From a virus, in the IMG/VR virus record IMGVR_UViG_3300031518_000001, positions 1-60,585 of that record: a DNA stretch of 60,585 bases; one strand, written 5' to 3'. The translations under genes were made by a program, and so were the position numbers. This document shows positions 32,976 through 42,480 of the stretch, piece after piece; the stretch's first letter is position 1; each line of letters opens with the position of its first letter. A model generated the notes under the pieces. That model ran no database searches, was not told where the DNA came from, and saw nothing but the letters and a program-made list of their open reading frames with translations.

Positions 32976-33469
32976 TGTTCAGAAAAAACAATGTTAGACG
33001 TAACCGTGCAATACCATATTACATAAAGCTCAGGGGAGACGAATTTAGAATCGTACAACCAGAAAATGGGCATATCCAGCCATTAATAGTAAGAACTCTG
33101 AATAATAGTAATTACCCAGACAATCTACTTGAGGCGAGTATTATTTACGAGCCAATATGCGATAACATAGATATAGACCATAACGACACAGTATTTTGGA
33201 ATGTGAGACAGGTAAATATAAATATCATGGATATCTGTGAGGTAAGTAGTAGTACTGTAATTAATGTAACAACACCTGACGATGGTGGTGGAGGCGGTGG
33301 AGGCGGCGGCGGCGGCGGAGGTGGAGGAGGCGGCGGCGGAGGCGGTGGGGGAGGTACAGGGGATTACATGATGTGTTACGACGCCGACAAAGATGGTGTT
33401 CCGCCAACTGACCAAAGCGGTGGTGGCAACTCTGGCTGGGGCCGTGAGCCAAAACGCAGGTACGAATAA
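32975..33469 (+). CDS. Polyglycine-containing phage protein
   Basis: 164 residues. An N-terminal domain of ~100 residues is followed by an uninterrupted run of about 24 glycines (DNA 33284-33355), then T-G-D-Y-M-M-C-Y-D-A-D-K-D-G and an end G-G-G-N-S-G-W-G-R. The glycine run uses GGT, GGA, GGC and GGG mixed, so it is not a simple triplet expansion and is probably kept for its product: a flexible linker or a polyglycine-helix surface as in some phage adhesins. The tail D-A-D-K-D-G-V resembles a calcium-binding loop. The gene lies between the protease-like gene and a probable structural gene. Confidence 0.7.
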   Translation: MFRKNNVRRNRAIPYYIKLRGDEFRIVQPENGHIQPLIVRTLNNSNYPDNLLEASIIYEPICDNIDIDHNDTVFWNVRQVNINIMDICEVSSSTVINVTTPDDGGGGGGGGGGGGGGGGGGGGGGGGTGDYMMCYDADKDGVPPTDQSGGGNSGWGREPKRRYE

Positions 33470-33476
33470 ATATAAG

Positions 33477-33483
33477 TATATTT
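33477..33483 (+). promoter_or_regulatory. TATATTT box 11 bases before ATG 33488
   Basis: AAGTATATTTCCAT-ATG, eight bases after the stop of the preceding gene. Confidence 0.5.
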
Positions 33484-33487
33484 CCAT

Positions 33488-34366
33488 ATGACTAATATTC
33501 CTAATAGAGCGATAGCAGAACATTTATCTAAAATGAGCTACTGTGTCAGCCTCAGTCCTGTGGCTACTGTTCAATTCCCAAACAGGATCTCATATGCTAA
33601 CTACCCATTTGTTAATAATCAGAAGCCACCAGGGGCTATACTAAACTTTTTGTTGTTATTCAGACACCTGAACAATGGAGAAGATAATACAGGAAACGAT
33701 ACAGAAAATACTTGTTGTCGTGCAGGGTTTGACCAAAATGACATAATAGTTAATAATAAGATCAGGTATATAATTAGCAACGTAAAGGATATAGATCAAA
33801 GGCTAAGTTACGATTTCAAATACGATTTGATACGATATAATACTATATATAACATGACACAAGAAGATGTTGCAGTCGGTACTTACATATTTATTCCCGA
33901 ATCTTATGTTTGGTATCTGAGTACTGAGCATCCTAATCGCACTGGGATGATAGTGAAGTTGCAGGCTCGTACCGATAGTGGTAGTGGGAGGCCATTGCAT
34001 AGTATTATAGGCACAAACGCCTTACCTAACCACATGTTAGTACTGGCTTGTATTGCCCTTCAATCTGGTTATTCCCAGTCGCTTGAAACTGTGAATGGTA
34101 ATAACATTGAAATAGTTGACTTAGCATATATGCCTATACTATGCAGTGTTGATGAACAAATTATTAAAGACGTCATGTATAGTCATGGCTTTGTTTTGGA
34201 GTTTAGTTTGCCAATAGAGTTTGAGGTAAGGGATGTAGATCGAGTTAGAGTAATTAGTTACGACCGTGTACTTTTAGGGAATGCTTACTTTGCATCTAGT
34301 GGTGGGCCTGTTGCAAACTATATTGTACAGCCGTATCGTACTATTAGGTTTTTGAACGGGGCGTAG
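33488..34366 (+). CDS. Unknown probable virion protein (292 residues)
   Basis: Beta-rich by eye, with many Asn, Tyr and Val, a low-complexity N-D-T-E-N region near residue 70 and C-C nearby. The composition is like the 526-residue (13726) and giant (44454) proteins. No domain recognised. It follows the polyglycine protein and precedes the SNF2-type helicase. Confidence 0.6.
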   Translation: MTNIPNRAIAEHLSKMSYCVSLSPVATVQFPNRISYANYPFVNNQKPPGAILNFLLLFRHLNNGEDNTGNDTENTCCRAGFDQNDIIVNNKIRYIISNVKDIDQRLSYDFKYDLIRYNTIYNMTQEDVAVGTYIFIPESYVWYLSTEHPNRTGMIVKLQARTDSGSGRPLHSIIGTNALPNHMLVLACIALQSGYSQSLETVNGNNIEIVDLAYMPILCSVDEQIIKDVMYSHGFVLEFSLPIEFEVRDVDRVRVISYDRVLLGNAYFASSGGPVANYIVQPYRTIRFLNGA

Positions 34367-34380
34367 AGTATGACGGCACG

Positions 34381-36246
34381 TTGGCCAATTTTCTATACCT
34401 TGCGCCTGCGGGTGAGTATACAGGTACCATGAGCAGCCTAGATACATCTAAGGCCGACCTACTTCGGCAGGCCTTCTCGAAAATACCTGTAAAAGCAGTC
34501 AACTATTATCAAAACAAACCTTTGTATCTTACAGTAACTGTACAAGATAACATATGCGCTATAAGGCTTCCATATGTACATAATGCTAATACACAAGATT
34601 TTATCGTTATAAAGGATGCTCTTAAGAAATATAGTTTTAAGTATAATCCTGCGCCTGATAATATTTGGCGTGGGGACAAGCGGCAGTTTGCCCTTTTTGC
34701 GTCGCAGTACTTTGAGTACCTAAGCATAGAAGCTCGCATCATAGCATACGAGTTAGGTGCAAAGAATAGGTATATAGACGCTATCAACGAAAAACTGCAA
34801 CAACTAGAAACGAATGCAAACGAAAGTTTAGATATACCCATCCCCGATAGTATAGCTAAGTCAGTCAGTAAGGATATTGAAATGGTTAAGGGTTTGATAC
34901 CTAGTCTGCGAGATTATCAGGTAGAGGGTGTGAGGCATATTCTGTTAGCTTATAACAATGGGAAGAAAGGATTTCTGTTATGCGACGAACAAGGACTAGG
35001 TAAAACAGTACAAACTATTGCATTCCTGCTAGCAACATATCGTAAGGGTATGACGGTCGTCATAATGGCGCCGGACGTAATGATTCAAGAATGGTACGAT
35101 AGAATTGTAGAGTTTGACATACAGCGTTTTTTATTGACAAGAGTAACTTTAAAAAATCCGTTACCGCAAAGGATAAATATTATCAATTACGCTTCTCTTA
35201 CAGCTAAGAGTAAGCTGCCTTCTCTTTTGAATTTACAACCAGACATTATAGTATTTGATGAAATACAGAATTTAAAAAGTCTAAAATCTAAGCGTGTTAA
35301 GAATGTAATGCCATTAGCCAGTAAGGCTAGATTTATTCTAGGTCTTACTGGGACGCTTGTTAAGAATAGGCCAGTAGAGGCTTACAATATATTACGCTTG
35401 CTTGATATGTTGCCCAATGGAATAAAAGATGTAGTAAAGTTTATAAAGAATTTTGAAGGTGAGACAGCGGCGTACTATTATAGGACAGGTAATCATTCTC
35501 GTTATTATCGTACGATAGAAGCCGAGAAAGCAGCCAGCCTTATAACTTATGTAAAGAGTACGCAGCAATACATAAGGCGATTAAAGAAGGAAGTGTTATC
35601 CGAGTTACCTGCTAAGAGTCGTATCTTTGTTAACATAGATATTGCTAATCCATCGGATACTCATCTTATGGAAGCTATTAGTGAGGAAGCTAAGATTAAG
35701 AGTATGTTGGAAGCTAACCTTAAACTACCAAGAGACATCGCTTTGCGTATTTCTACCTATCGTCGCCTTATAGGCATTGAAAAAGCTCGTTGGGTTGTCA
35801 GCTATATACTAAATAAGTTTGATGGTAAAAATAAGTTTATTGTTTATGCCCATCATAACGAAGTTATAGATTATATTAAGATGAAGTTGTCAGAGGCATG
35901 GTCTGATTATGAGATTTATGTTATTGATGGGCGGGTTTCTAGGGCTGAGAGAGCTAGGGCGGTCGCTGCTTTTCAATCTAGCGCGGCCGAGAAAGCCATT
36001 ATCATCGCTTCATTAGCTGTAGCCTCGGAGGGACTGACCCTAACCGCTACCGACGAAATAGTATTTGCAGAAACAGATTGGGTGCCAGCAACTATGCTAC
36101 AAGCCGAAGACCGAATTCACCGTTTCTCACAAAAATCCAATAAATGTACCTACCACTACATAATAGCTATTGGAACATTAGATCAATACATATATAATGT
36201 TATTAGACAAAAGGAACGCTACCTAAAATACATAAATACTCAATAA
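34381..36246 (+). CDS. SNF2-type DNA helicase/translocase (SMARCAL1-like)
   Basis: 621 residues from TTG 34381; ATG 34429 is the alternative start. The N-terminal region includes a HARP-like stretch (L-K-K-Y-S-F-K-Y-N-P...W-R-G near residue 95). The ATPase has D-E-Q-G-L-G-K-T near 200, D-E-I-Q (in place of DEAH) near 292, and L-T-G-T-L-V-K-N-R. The C-terminal helicase lobe has V-A-S-E-G-L-T-L and Q-A-E-D-R-I-H-R-F-S-Q near 574, the SNF2 motif VI. Relatives rewind or remodel forked DNA and assist replication or repair; phage examples such as T4 UvsW are distant analogues. The gene is followed after one base by three unknown genes. Confidence 0.85.
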   Translation: MANFLYLAPAGEYTGTMSSLDTSKADLLRQAFSKIPVKAVNYYQNKPLYLTVTVQDNICAIRLPYVHNANTQDFIVIKDALKKYSFKYNPAPDNIWRGDKRQFALFASQYFEYLSIEARIIAYELGAKNRYIDAINEKLQQLETNANESLDIPIPDSIAKSVSKDIEMVKGLIPSLRDYQVEGVRHILLAYNNGKKGFLLCDEQGLGKTVQTIAFLLATYRKGMTVVIMAPDVMIQEWYDRIVEFDIQRFLLTRVTLKNPLPQRINIINYASLTAKSKLPSLLNLQPDIIVFDEIQNLKSLKSKRVKNVMPLASKARFILGLTGTLVKNRPVEAYNILRLLDMLPNGIKDVVKFIKNFEGETAAYYYRTGNHSRYYRTIEAEKAASLITYVKSTQQYIRRLKKEVLSELPAKSRIFVNIDIANPSDTHLMEAISEEAKIKSMLEANLKLPRDIALRISTYRRLIGIEKARWVVSYILNKFDGKNKFIVYAHHNEVIDYIKMKLSEAWSDYEIYVIDGRVSRAERARAVAAFQSSAAEKAIIIASLAVASEGLTLTATDEIVFAETDWVPATMLQAEDRIHRFSQKSNKCTYHYIIAIGTLDQYIYNVIRQKERYLKYINTQ

Positions 36247-36247
36247 T

Positions 36248-37051
36248 ATGATTACACAATTGGGATATAAAGTTATATTGTATAAAAATCTCAGTATTGA
36301 TAAGCCTATAAAAACTAACTTACTCGTAAAAGAAAACATAAAAACATTATTGGACATACACAAAAACTTTAGTTATTACGATTTAGTAAATGTGTTTGGG
36401 ATTTTGAATGAGAGATGGTCGCCTCAAGTTAGGAATCAGGTTTCGGAAAGATACTTAGACTTAGGTATAATAGAGCAAAAAAATGATAAAATTAGACTCA
36501 CACATTACGCCCTCAAGATTGGTATAGAGTACCTTATACTATATGGAATAGTAAGAACCTGTACTGATACCACACTAAATACTTACATAGAAAATCAAAT
36601 AAGAAAGAGTGCTGGGGAAGCAGGTGGTTTGAATAAAACAGCTATGATGCAGTTTTTACATCTCATGGGTCTGACATACGATGAGTCTTATGAATACGAT
36701 TTTTATGTAGATTTGATAGCTAACATTGTTAATTCTCTACATACTCCATATCGTCCATTAGCGAGTAAAATGAGATTAGGTAATAATCAGTTGGTAGAGG
36801 CATTGTATTTGTATAACCGTCTCCGTTTTTGGGTATCGAGTAAAGACATAAAGACCGATCTTGTTACACAACTGTTATTAAACGGTATGTTAGACTATAA
36901 GCATAGTGATGGATTAGACTTATTTAGACTCAACAGTTCAGGACAAGCATTTGTTACACACAAATACGCTCTTAAAATCCATAACATAGTTTATGGAAGA
37001 CAAAAGGTAGAGGTACCTACATTCTTTGTTTATGACTATGTACTACTTTAG
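36248..37051 (+). CDS. Unknown protein with a winged-helix-like N-terminal part
   Basis: 267 residues, starting one base after the helicase stop. Residues ~45-90 (D-L-V-N-V-F-G...R-Y-L-D-L-G-I-I-E-Q...I-R-L-T-H-Y-A-L) look like a winged helix with a beta hairpin, and residues ~180-235 repeat the pattern. A DNA-binding role beside the helicase is plausible but unproven. Confidence 0.6.
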   Translation: MITQLGYKVILYKNLSIDKPIKTNLLVKENIKTLLDIHKNFSYYDLVNVFGILNERWSPQVRNQVSERYLDLGIIEQKNDKIRLTHYALKIGIEYLILYGIVRTCTDTTLNTYIENQIRKSAGEAGGLNKTAMMQFLHLMGLTYDESYEYDFYVDLIANIVNSLHTPYRPLASKMRLGNNQLVEALYLYNRLRFWVSSKDIKTDLVTQLLLNGMLDYKHSDGLDLFRLNSSGQAFVTHKYALKIHNIVYGRQKVEVPTFFVYDYVLL

Positions 37052-37061
37052 ATAATATTAG

Positions 37062-37068
37062 TATATTT
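37062..37068 (+). promoter_or_regulatory. TATATTT box 12 bases before ATG 37074
   Basis: TTAGTATATTTATGGC-ATG. Confidence 0.5.
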
Positions 37069-37073
37069 ATGGC

Positions 37074-37802
37074 ATGCCAGGATATCTTTTCTACTATCAT
37101 AGACAGACTCCAGCGATTAAACTGCCCAACTTACATGAGATTTTAAATAATTCTGGCAATCACAGCATTATTTCGTACGAACGGGTTACGGATTTTGGTA
37201 TTGTCCCGTTTTTATTTGTTGAGGGTATGCCAGCTAATCCACATTATGATCTTGCATCAAAGATCAGAGAACATCTAAAAAAACAAAATGTAGAACCAGA
37301 AAAGATAAAGGTTATAACCTACCCAAGAGACGAGCTATATCAATACAGCCAGTCTCGTATCCCTTGGCATTACATAGGACCTAAACTTGTAAGACAAAAA
37401 ATAAATATAGAGCAAATAAACAAGAGGGTAGATAAGATTACTTTAGACAAGGCGGAGGTTGTCTTTTTAGAAAGTAGTAAGGCGGGGAAAGAACTATTAG
37501 GGCACCTAACGGAAAAAGACGTGGACGCGATAGAGATGTTGAAATTCTTCTTAGATAGAACGTCTCAGAAACTAAAAATGGATGTGCCAATAAAAGACTA
37601 CGACTTACTTTATGATATGCTGTACGACGTATACGAATACTATATATGGTATGGTGTAAGAAGTGAAATAGATAATTTCCATACTCTCATAGAAAACTTT
37701 TATCGTTACTACTTGCTCAATAAGCTACCCCAAGTTGTAGGATTATACTGGTTAGACACTTACTACGATCCAAGCACGCTAGTAACCCAAATACAATTAT
37801 GA
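37074..37802 (+). CDS. Unknown phage protein (242 residues)
   Basis: The first ~100 residues are alpha/beta, the rest helical and rich in Tyr, Asp and Lys. No motif recognised. It overlaps the next gene by ATGA, so the two products are probably made together. Confidence 0.6.
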   Translation: MPGYLFYYHRQTPAIKLPNLHEILNNSGNHSIISYERVTDFGIVPFLFVEGMPANPHYDLASKIREHLKKQNVEPEKIKVITYPRDELYQYSQSRIPWHYIGPKLVRQKINIEQINKRVDKITLDKAEVVFLESSKAGKELLGHLTEKDVDAIEMLKFFLDRTSQKLKMDVPIKDYDLLYDMLYDVYEYYIWYGVRSEIDNFHTLIENFYRYYLLNKLPQVVGLYWLDTYYDPSTLVTQIQL

Positions 37803-38464
37803 CGATGCTGATAACGGAAGAACTATTTGCAAAATTCGTAGACTCAGATAGTTTCATCATACCATACAATTTAAAAGACCTAGGGCAGCTTCTTAAGTCC
37901 AAACAGAATATAACAAAAAAGTTTGCGAACTCTCTAAATACAGACATATATAACTTCTTGAGCAACTACTTTGATTTAGAGTACGCTGATCAAGTTACAG
38001 TAGAACAGGTGACTAGAAAGCTACATGGTTATAAAACAGGTGTATATTATATTTTTATGACTCTCTTCGTGAGTTACTATTATCGCTCTTATTATAGTAT
38101 CCCGCATGCTTCTGTATTCTTGAAATATAACATTGGGTTGGAAGAAGCAAGTTTGTTTTGGCCTAATATAGTCTGCAAAACGGTAGATATCAGAAAAAAT
38201 ATAGTAACCGCTTTTGAGACTAATCGGTTAATAAGCACTATAAAAAAAGTGGATTACTATCTAATCAAAGAAGTAGACGAGCTTATAGATGTTAGAAAGT
38301 TACTTGGCCTCGGCAGTCAAGAGGTACTTAGCAAAATAGCTAAGTACGATCAAGCTCTGGCAATAGCCTTCGTAACTCAATCACTGGCTTATAAAATACT
38401 ATTAGACATGGATAAGAAAATAGACACATTACTTGGACTGGATGTTTATAAAAATATGGATTAG
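37799..38464 (+). CDS. Unknown helical phage protein (221 residues)
   Basis: Helical throughout, with Tyr/Phe-rich segments (Y-I-F-M-T-L-F-V-S-Y-Y-Y) that are not long enough for clear membrane spans. Translationally coupled to 37074. It ends six bases from the convergent gene 38470. No function assigned. Confidence 0.6.
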   Translation: MTMLITEELFAKFVDSDSFIIPYNLKDLGQLLKSKQNITKKFANSLNTDIYNFLSNYFDLEYADQVTVEQVTRKLHGYKTGVYYIFMTLFVSYYYRSYYSIPHASVFLKYNIGLEEASLFWPNIVCKTVDIRKNIVTAFETNRLISTIKKVDYYLIKEVDELIDVRKLLGLGSQEVLSKIAKYDQALAIAFVTQSLAYKILLDMDKKIDTLLGLDVYKNMD

Positions 38465-38469
38465 TACTA

Positions 38470-39930
38470 TCAATTATCAAAAAATTTCTTTTCTTCCTGA
38501 AGTATTTGCGTGTATATTCCGTTTATGGATTCAAACCTGCTGTCTATGTATTCAGTCACTATCTTTGTTCTTTCCATTAATTTGGTAATTTTATCTGAAT
38601 CAGGTGCATGTATTTTATATCTATTTATAATGTTGTTATGGGTTGGTACGACAATGTTATCTTTAGAGTAGTTCCATAACATTTGCAATGGATTTTTATA
38701 GTTTTTTGAATAATTAACAATTGTATTGAGAAAATTGATACCTTCCTCTAAAATTACAAAGAAGTTATCGTCTTTGAATTCTTCGACAAAAGGTTTTATA
38801 ACTTTTTTATAAAAAGTACTACCTGTTTCGTCTTTTATTTTCCTTAGTTCGCCTATAGCCGTTTTTATGACTTTATTGTCGTGTTTATCTGGGGGTTCTT
38901 TTACTTCTATGGCTAAGTATAGTAGGAGTATGTAGAATGCTGTTGGGAAATGTAATACGGCGTACCAACCTTTTTTAAAACTTTTTTGATTTTGTGCATC
39001 GATTTGTAGTTTCATTGCTTTACATGCGCATTCGGGGCGAATGTCATATCCTTTATTAGCGTAGTCAGTCCCTCTTAATACACCAGCAAAACCACCATAC
39101 AAAGAATACCGCCATAAATGAAAAGAATAAACCGAGTATCTGTGATCGTTCAATAGTGAATTGTAATATGTAGCAATATTCTGACGTTCTATATCACCTT
39201 GCGAAATTGTTGGATAATAACTAATAGATGTAATGATATAGTCCGCTATATCTAGATCGAAGACACTTTTGTAGATTCTGCGTCCGTAATGGAAATACGA
39301 TGCTATACCGAACTGTGTACCAGAATGTAGTTTATCTGCGAAATTAATTCGTGAAGGTGACATATTCAGTATAAGCTGATTACGATGAGGAACGTTACCA
39401 GCATCGTCGAAAATATGCTGAGCACCACCCTCATTACGTAAAATAAGCAAAACAGACAATAAAAGATGAGGTTTTGTAAAAACATAATCTATGATACTTT
39501 TGATGTTAGTTAGATGTTCAATACTATTTGGAGTGTTAGTTGAGTTCAAACCCTCCATTAGTATGTTGGTAATAGGATTCATACGTTCTTCCTGTACAAC
39601 AAGTCCGTTATTACCCATAAGCTTATCTAAAACAACTCCTTTACGGTCACCATAATAAACTTTTTTGCCACTGGATATAGCCACTGTTAAGTCGGGGCGA
39701 GGGTAAAAATTAGCTTTCGGTGCTAAAAATATATCCTTAACACTACTAAACGAGACAGAAGTGTCAGAAGATGACCTAAGACATAAATTAGCGTCTATAT
39801 GTTTTAACAGGTCCCTACGATTTATAGTAAAAATATTGTTACACTGATTACCGACAGCAAGATGTGTTGTATAAGTCTTGTACCCATCCCCTCCGGTACC
39901 ATTACTGATGCCAACAATTTCTAGTTTCAT
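38470..39930 (-). CDS. Unknown phage protein downstream of the terminase (486 residues)
   Basis: It starts six bases after the terminase stop. The place directly after terL is where many tailed phages have the portal gene, and the length fits, but I do not see portal features clearly. The N-terminal ~150 residues are beta-rich; the rest is helical with one hydrophobic stretch (Y-I-L-L-L-Y-L-A-I, near residue 330) and an ending of long charged helices. Portal is a candidate only by position. Confidence 0.6.
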   Translation of the reverse strand: MKLEIVGISNGTGGDGYKTYTTHLAVGNQCNNIFTINRRDLLKHIDANLCLRSSSDTSVSFSSVKDIFLAPKANFYPRPDLTVAISSGKKVYYGDRKGVVLDKLMGNNGLVVQEERMNPITNILMEGLNSTNTPNSIEHLTNIKSIIDYVFTKPHLLLSVLLILRNEGGAQHIFDDAGNVPHRNQLILNMSPSRINFADKLHSGTQFGIASYFHYGRRIYKSVFDLDIADYIITSISYYPTISQGDIERQNIATYYNSLLNDHRYSVYSFHLWRYSLYGGFAGVLRGTDYANKGYDIRPECACKAMKLQIDAQNQKSFKKGWYAVLHFPTAFYILLLYLAIEVKEPPDKHDNKVIKTAIGELRKIKDETGSTFYKKVIKPFVEEFKDDNFFVILEEGINFLNTIVNYSKNYKNPLQMLWNYSKDNIVVPTHNNIINRYKIHAPDSDKITKLMERTKIVTEYIDSRFESINGIYTQILQEEKKFFDN

Positions 39931-39935
39931 AGTAT

Positions 39936-41624
39936 CTAACTCATTTTTGAAACAAAATCGGTAATTTTGGTATATCCTGCTAAGTTCATTTGACGATATA
40001 GTTTGTGTTTATAATTCTGTATTTCCTCAGTTATTATTGAATTTACGGCCTTACCTTTAGCCACTAAATCCAATAAAACATAATGAACAGAGGCTACAGC
40101 ATCGGCTATGTCTTTGGAGGAATTAGGAGAATGATCTATTTTGGGTTTGAAACTAGCCCCTACGATTTTATAACGCAAATTAGAAAGCTCGTCTATCAAA
40201 AGTTGATTTCTAGTTATGTTTATTGTTCTATCTATGATAGCTTTTTTTAAGCTAAAATATATACTTGGGTTTTGATCTACAGATATTGTTTGGGTTTTGA
40301 TTCTAGTCTTTATAGTAATATCTTGAAGTAGTTTATAGGATTGGTATGTGTCGGAAGTTACAATTGATATTTGTCTTTGCTGGGCTATTTGCGTTATTAA
40401 TCCCTCTATGAGGTGCATAGGTATGTCGTCGCCTTCGTTGTGGATACCAAAAGCTATGGGGATATAGATAGTAGTTTCATCATACCAGTAACCTATGGCT
40501 ATACCAGTGTTGTCCCCACGTATAGATGTGTCTATATGTACAGCTAGTGGTCTATCAACGGGTAACGCGGATAGTATAGGTTCCAGTATAGTGTCCATTT
40601 GCATGACACTCACCAAATCGTTAGTAACTCGCGGAAGGTTCATAACTGTACTAACTATTTCGCGTGTAAAAAGCGAGTTTGGAGGCCTCACACTAACACC
40701 AGCTAACGATATCAGCGCCTCGTAAATATTAGTGTTAAACTCTTTCTCAAACTCTTTTGGCACCTCTATTATACGATCAGGTTCATACTTGCTTAATTCC
40801 TCAGGTGTCACATCCTCCTTATCGCCTATTATCTTAGGCTCTCCTACGATGCCGCCTGTATAGACCCAGATAGAACCTTTCTTAAAGAACAGCCCTGTAT
40901 GTGCTTTGGCTTCCCACTGCGACATACGAACTGCATAAAAATCTTCAGCTCTGTGCCCTAAAAAATCTACAACACTACCCTCGTAAGATGCAGAAGTGTC
41001 TATAATAATATTACCTAAATAGTCCTTAGCGGCTAAAAATCTGGATTTGAAACGATTATAAGCTTGCTCTAATTTAAACCTTATGACTCCCTCGTTGACA
41101 AAGTTAGCTTCCGAAAAAACATAAAAAATCACATCACCACCTATGGAAGAATTGCTCTTAGAACCATCAGCTTGAAAATCTATCGGAATTGGCTTCAAAT
41201 CTTTTTCTAATCTTAGCTCTCTAAGCTCTTGAAATAAATCATGATTCTCAAATATTTCCTTAACATACTCTAAAAACTCAATACGAGATTTTTCTATCTT
41301 TACATGGAAGAAAACAAATTGAATAGGCTTTGTTATGAATAAGTTAAATGCTTTCAAATCTTTTAGACAGAGTATCTTATGAGCAGTGTATAACGCTGCG
41401 ATTTTTGAAACAGTAGACTTACCAGTCCCGATAGCACCAGTTAGAAGGATATAATTATGAGCCGTGTGTATCGGGTCGGGGAAAAGTTCGTGTAAGTGTC
41501 TCATCCATGCCGGATAGATAGAACCTTCTAAACCCAGACGAGCTACAAACTCGTCTATTGTAAGTGGCATGTTAAAGAAACCAGCTCTCTTGGCCTCCTC
41601 AACTAGTGCTGTGTCAAAAAGCAT
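39936..41624 (-). CDS. terL: Terminase large subunit
   Basis: 562 residues from ATG 41624 (GTG 41630 is possible). The ATPase domain has Walker A L-T-G-A-I-G-T-G-K-S-T near residue 65 and the family Walker B region (V-I-F-Y-V-F-S-E-A) near 170. The RNase H-like nuclease domain starts with H-I-D-T-S-I-R-G-D-N-T-G near residue 365 and ends with D-I-A-D-A-V-A-S, supplying the metal-binding Asp residues. It packages DNA into the prohead and cuts it. It overlaps the end of a small HTH gene (41614), a usual arrangement for small and large terminase subunits. Confidence 0.85.
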   Translation of the reverse strand: MLFDTALVEEAKRAGFFNMPLTIDEFVARLGLEGSIYPAWMRHLHELFPDPIHTAHNYILLTGAIGTGKSTVSKIAALYTAHKILCLKDLKAFNLFITKPIQFVFFHVKIEKSRIEFLEYVKEIFENHDLFQELRELRLEKDLKPIPIDFQADGSKSNSSIGGDVIFYVFSEANFVNEGVIRFKLEQAYNRFKSRFLAAKDYLGNIIIDTSASYEGSVVDFLGHRAEDFYAVRMSQWEAKAHTGLFFKKGSIWVYTGGIVGEPKIIGDKEDVTPEELSKYEPDRIIEVPKEFEKEFNTNIYEALISLAGVSVRPPNSLFTREIVSTVMNLPRVTNDLVSVMQMDTILEPILSALPVDRPLAVHIDTSIRGDNTGIAIGYWYDETTIYIPIAFGIHNEGDDIPMHLIEGLITQIAQQRQISIVTSDTYQSYKLLQDITIKTRIKTQTISVDQNPSIYFSLKKAIIDRTINITRNQLLIDELSNLRYKIVGASFKPKIDHSPNSSKDIADAVASVHYVLLDLVAKGKAVNSIITEEIQNYKHKLYRQMNLAGYTKITDFVSKMS

Positions 41625-41823
41625 ACCCACTCTGCTCTAACGATGTAACAAACGCTTTGATATGATGTACGATGTCCCTTCTAATAAATATAGTGCTCCC
41701 CTCACGATAATGAGGTATACTATATAACTTAATAACTGCATCTATTTTATAAACAGGTATACTTAACATTCTAGATGCCTCGTAATTAGTGATGTACTTA
41801 GGTTCTGGTTGTATGATGTCCAT
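41614..41823 (-). CDS. Small HTH protein, terminase small subunit candidate
   Basis: 69 residues. The middle (I-T-N-Y-E-A-S-R-M-L-S-I-P...I-D-A-V-I-K-L) is a MerR/excisionase-type helix-turn-helix followed by a short wing (P-H-Y-R-E-G-S-T-I-F-I-R-R). Its stop lies inside the start of terL. Small terminase subunits bind packaging sites through HTH domains, so this is a fair candidate, though shorter than most. An excisionase-like regulator is the alternative. Confidence 0.6.
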   Translation of the reverse strand: MDIIQPEPKYITNYEASRMLSIPVYKIDAVIKLYSIPHYREGSTIFIRRDIVHHIKAFVTSLEQSGYAF

Positions 41824-41824
41824 A

Positions 41825-42436
41825 TTAGAAAGTGAATGCGGGTACTACGTTCAGGAGAGTTTTGTCGTGATGTTCGTAACCAAAAGTTAACGTTACTGTT
41901 TCTCTTGCTCCAGAAGGCTCCGTCGGAGTATCGTAGTTATAATCGTAGCTCATAAACAATAATGTGTAAAAATCGATTCTCTTGACAGGCTTACGACTAG
42001 AATTGAGAAAATAAACTTGAAAAACTGGTATCATAACATCTTCCTTTCTAAGCTGGAACTTATACCTATTGGCACCACCTGCACTCATAAAGGATAATGC
42101 CATAGCGTAAATAGTCTGATCTTCAAAGTCAATCAGCTCCCACGTTACAGTCCCATCACTTTCATAACCACCATACTGCTTTATATGAATACCACGAATA
42201 TTAACATCGACATTACCAACTAAATCCTTTTTGACTTCTAAGGAAAGTGTTTTCATTCTATGCTTTATAACATCTAAGCCAGGCCAATATACAGCCCTCG
42301 GTTTTACAGGGATGTCAATGTCCCACATGTGCTGCCATAAGAACTCTTTGCCTCCGCCAGAAAGCTTAGGATACTCAACGAAACCTAAATAGCCCTGTGT
42401 AACCCCAAGCTGTGCGAAATCAACAAAGTTGGCCAT
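41825..42436 (-). CDS. Tail-tube-like protein (T4 gp19 type)
   Basis: 203 residues from ATG 42436, fixed by a TATATTT box 11 bases upstream; the frame is open to 42451. The protein is a beta-barrel type with the tube plan: an N-terminal arm (F-L-W-Q-H-M-W-D-I), a strand S-L-E-V-K, a helix after W-E-L-I-D-F, then paired strands ending E-T-V-T-L-T-F-G-Y-E. Myovirus tube proteins share the last G-x-x-x-x-V-x-L-x-F-x-Y strand. It lies just before the small HTH and terminase genes. A siphovirus tube is the alternative. Confidence 0.55.
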   Translation of the reverse strand: MANFVDFAQLGVTQGYLGFVEYPKLSGGGKEFLWQHMWDIDIPVKPRAVYWPGLDVIKHRMKTLSLEVKKDLVGNVDVNIRGIHIKQYGGYESDGTVTWELIDFEDQTIYAMALSFMSAGGANRYKFQLRKEDVMIPVFQVYFLNSSRKPVKRIDFYTLLFMSYDYNYDTPTEPSGARETVTLTFGYEHHDKTLLNVVPAFTF

Positions 42437-42440
42437 GAAT

Positions 42441-42447
42441 AAATATA
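42441..42447 (-). promoter_or_regulatory. TATATTT box 11 bases before ATG 42436
   Basis: GGTATATTTATTC-ATG on the minus strand. Confidence 0.5.
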
Positions 42448-42480
42448 CCAACTACTGCTATATTTTATCATACGGACATG

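Noticed and set aside
33125-33523. Long open frames on the minus strand opposite the polyglycine gene (Ala-, His- and Arg-rich)
   Set aside because: They are the reverse image of the glycine codons, with no start signal and no plausible composition.
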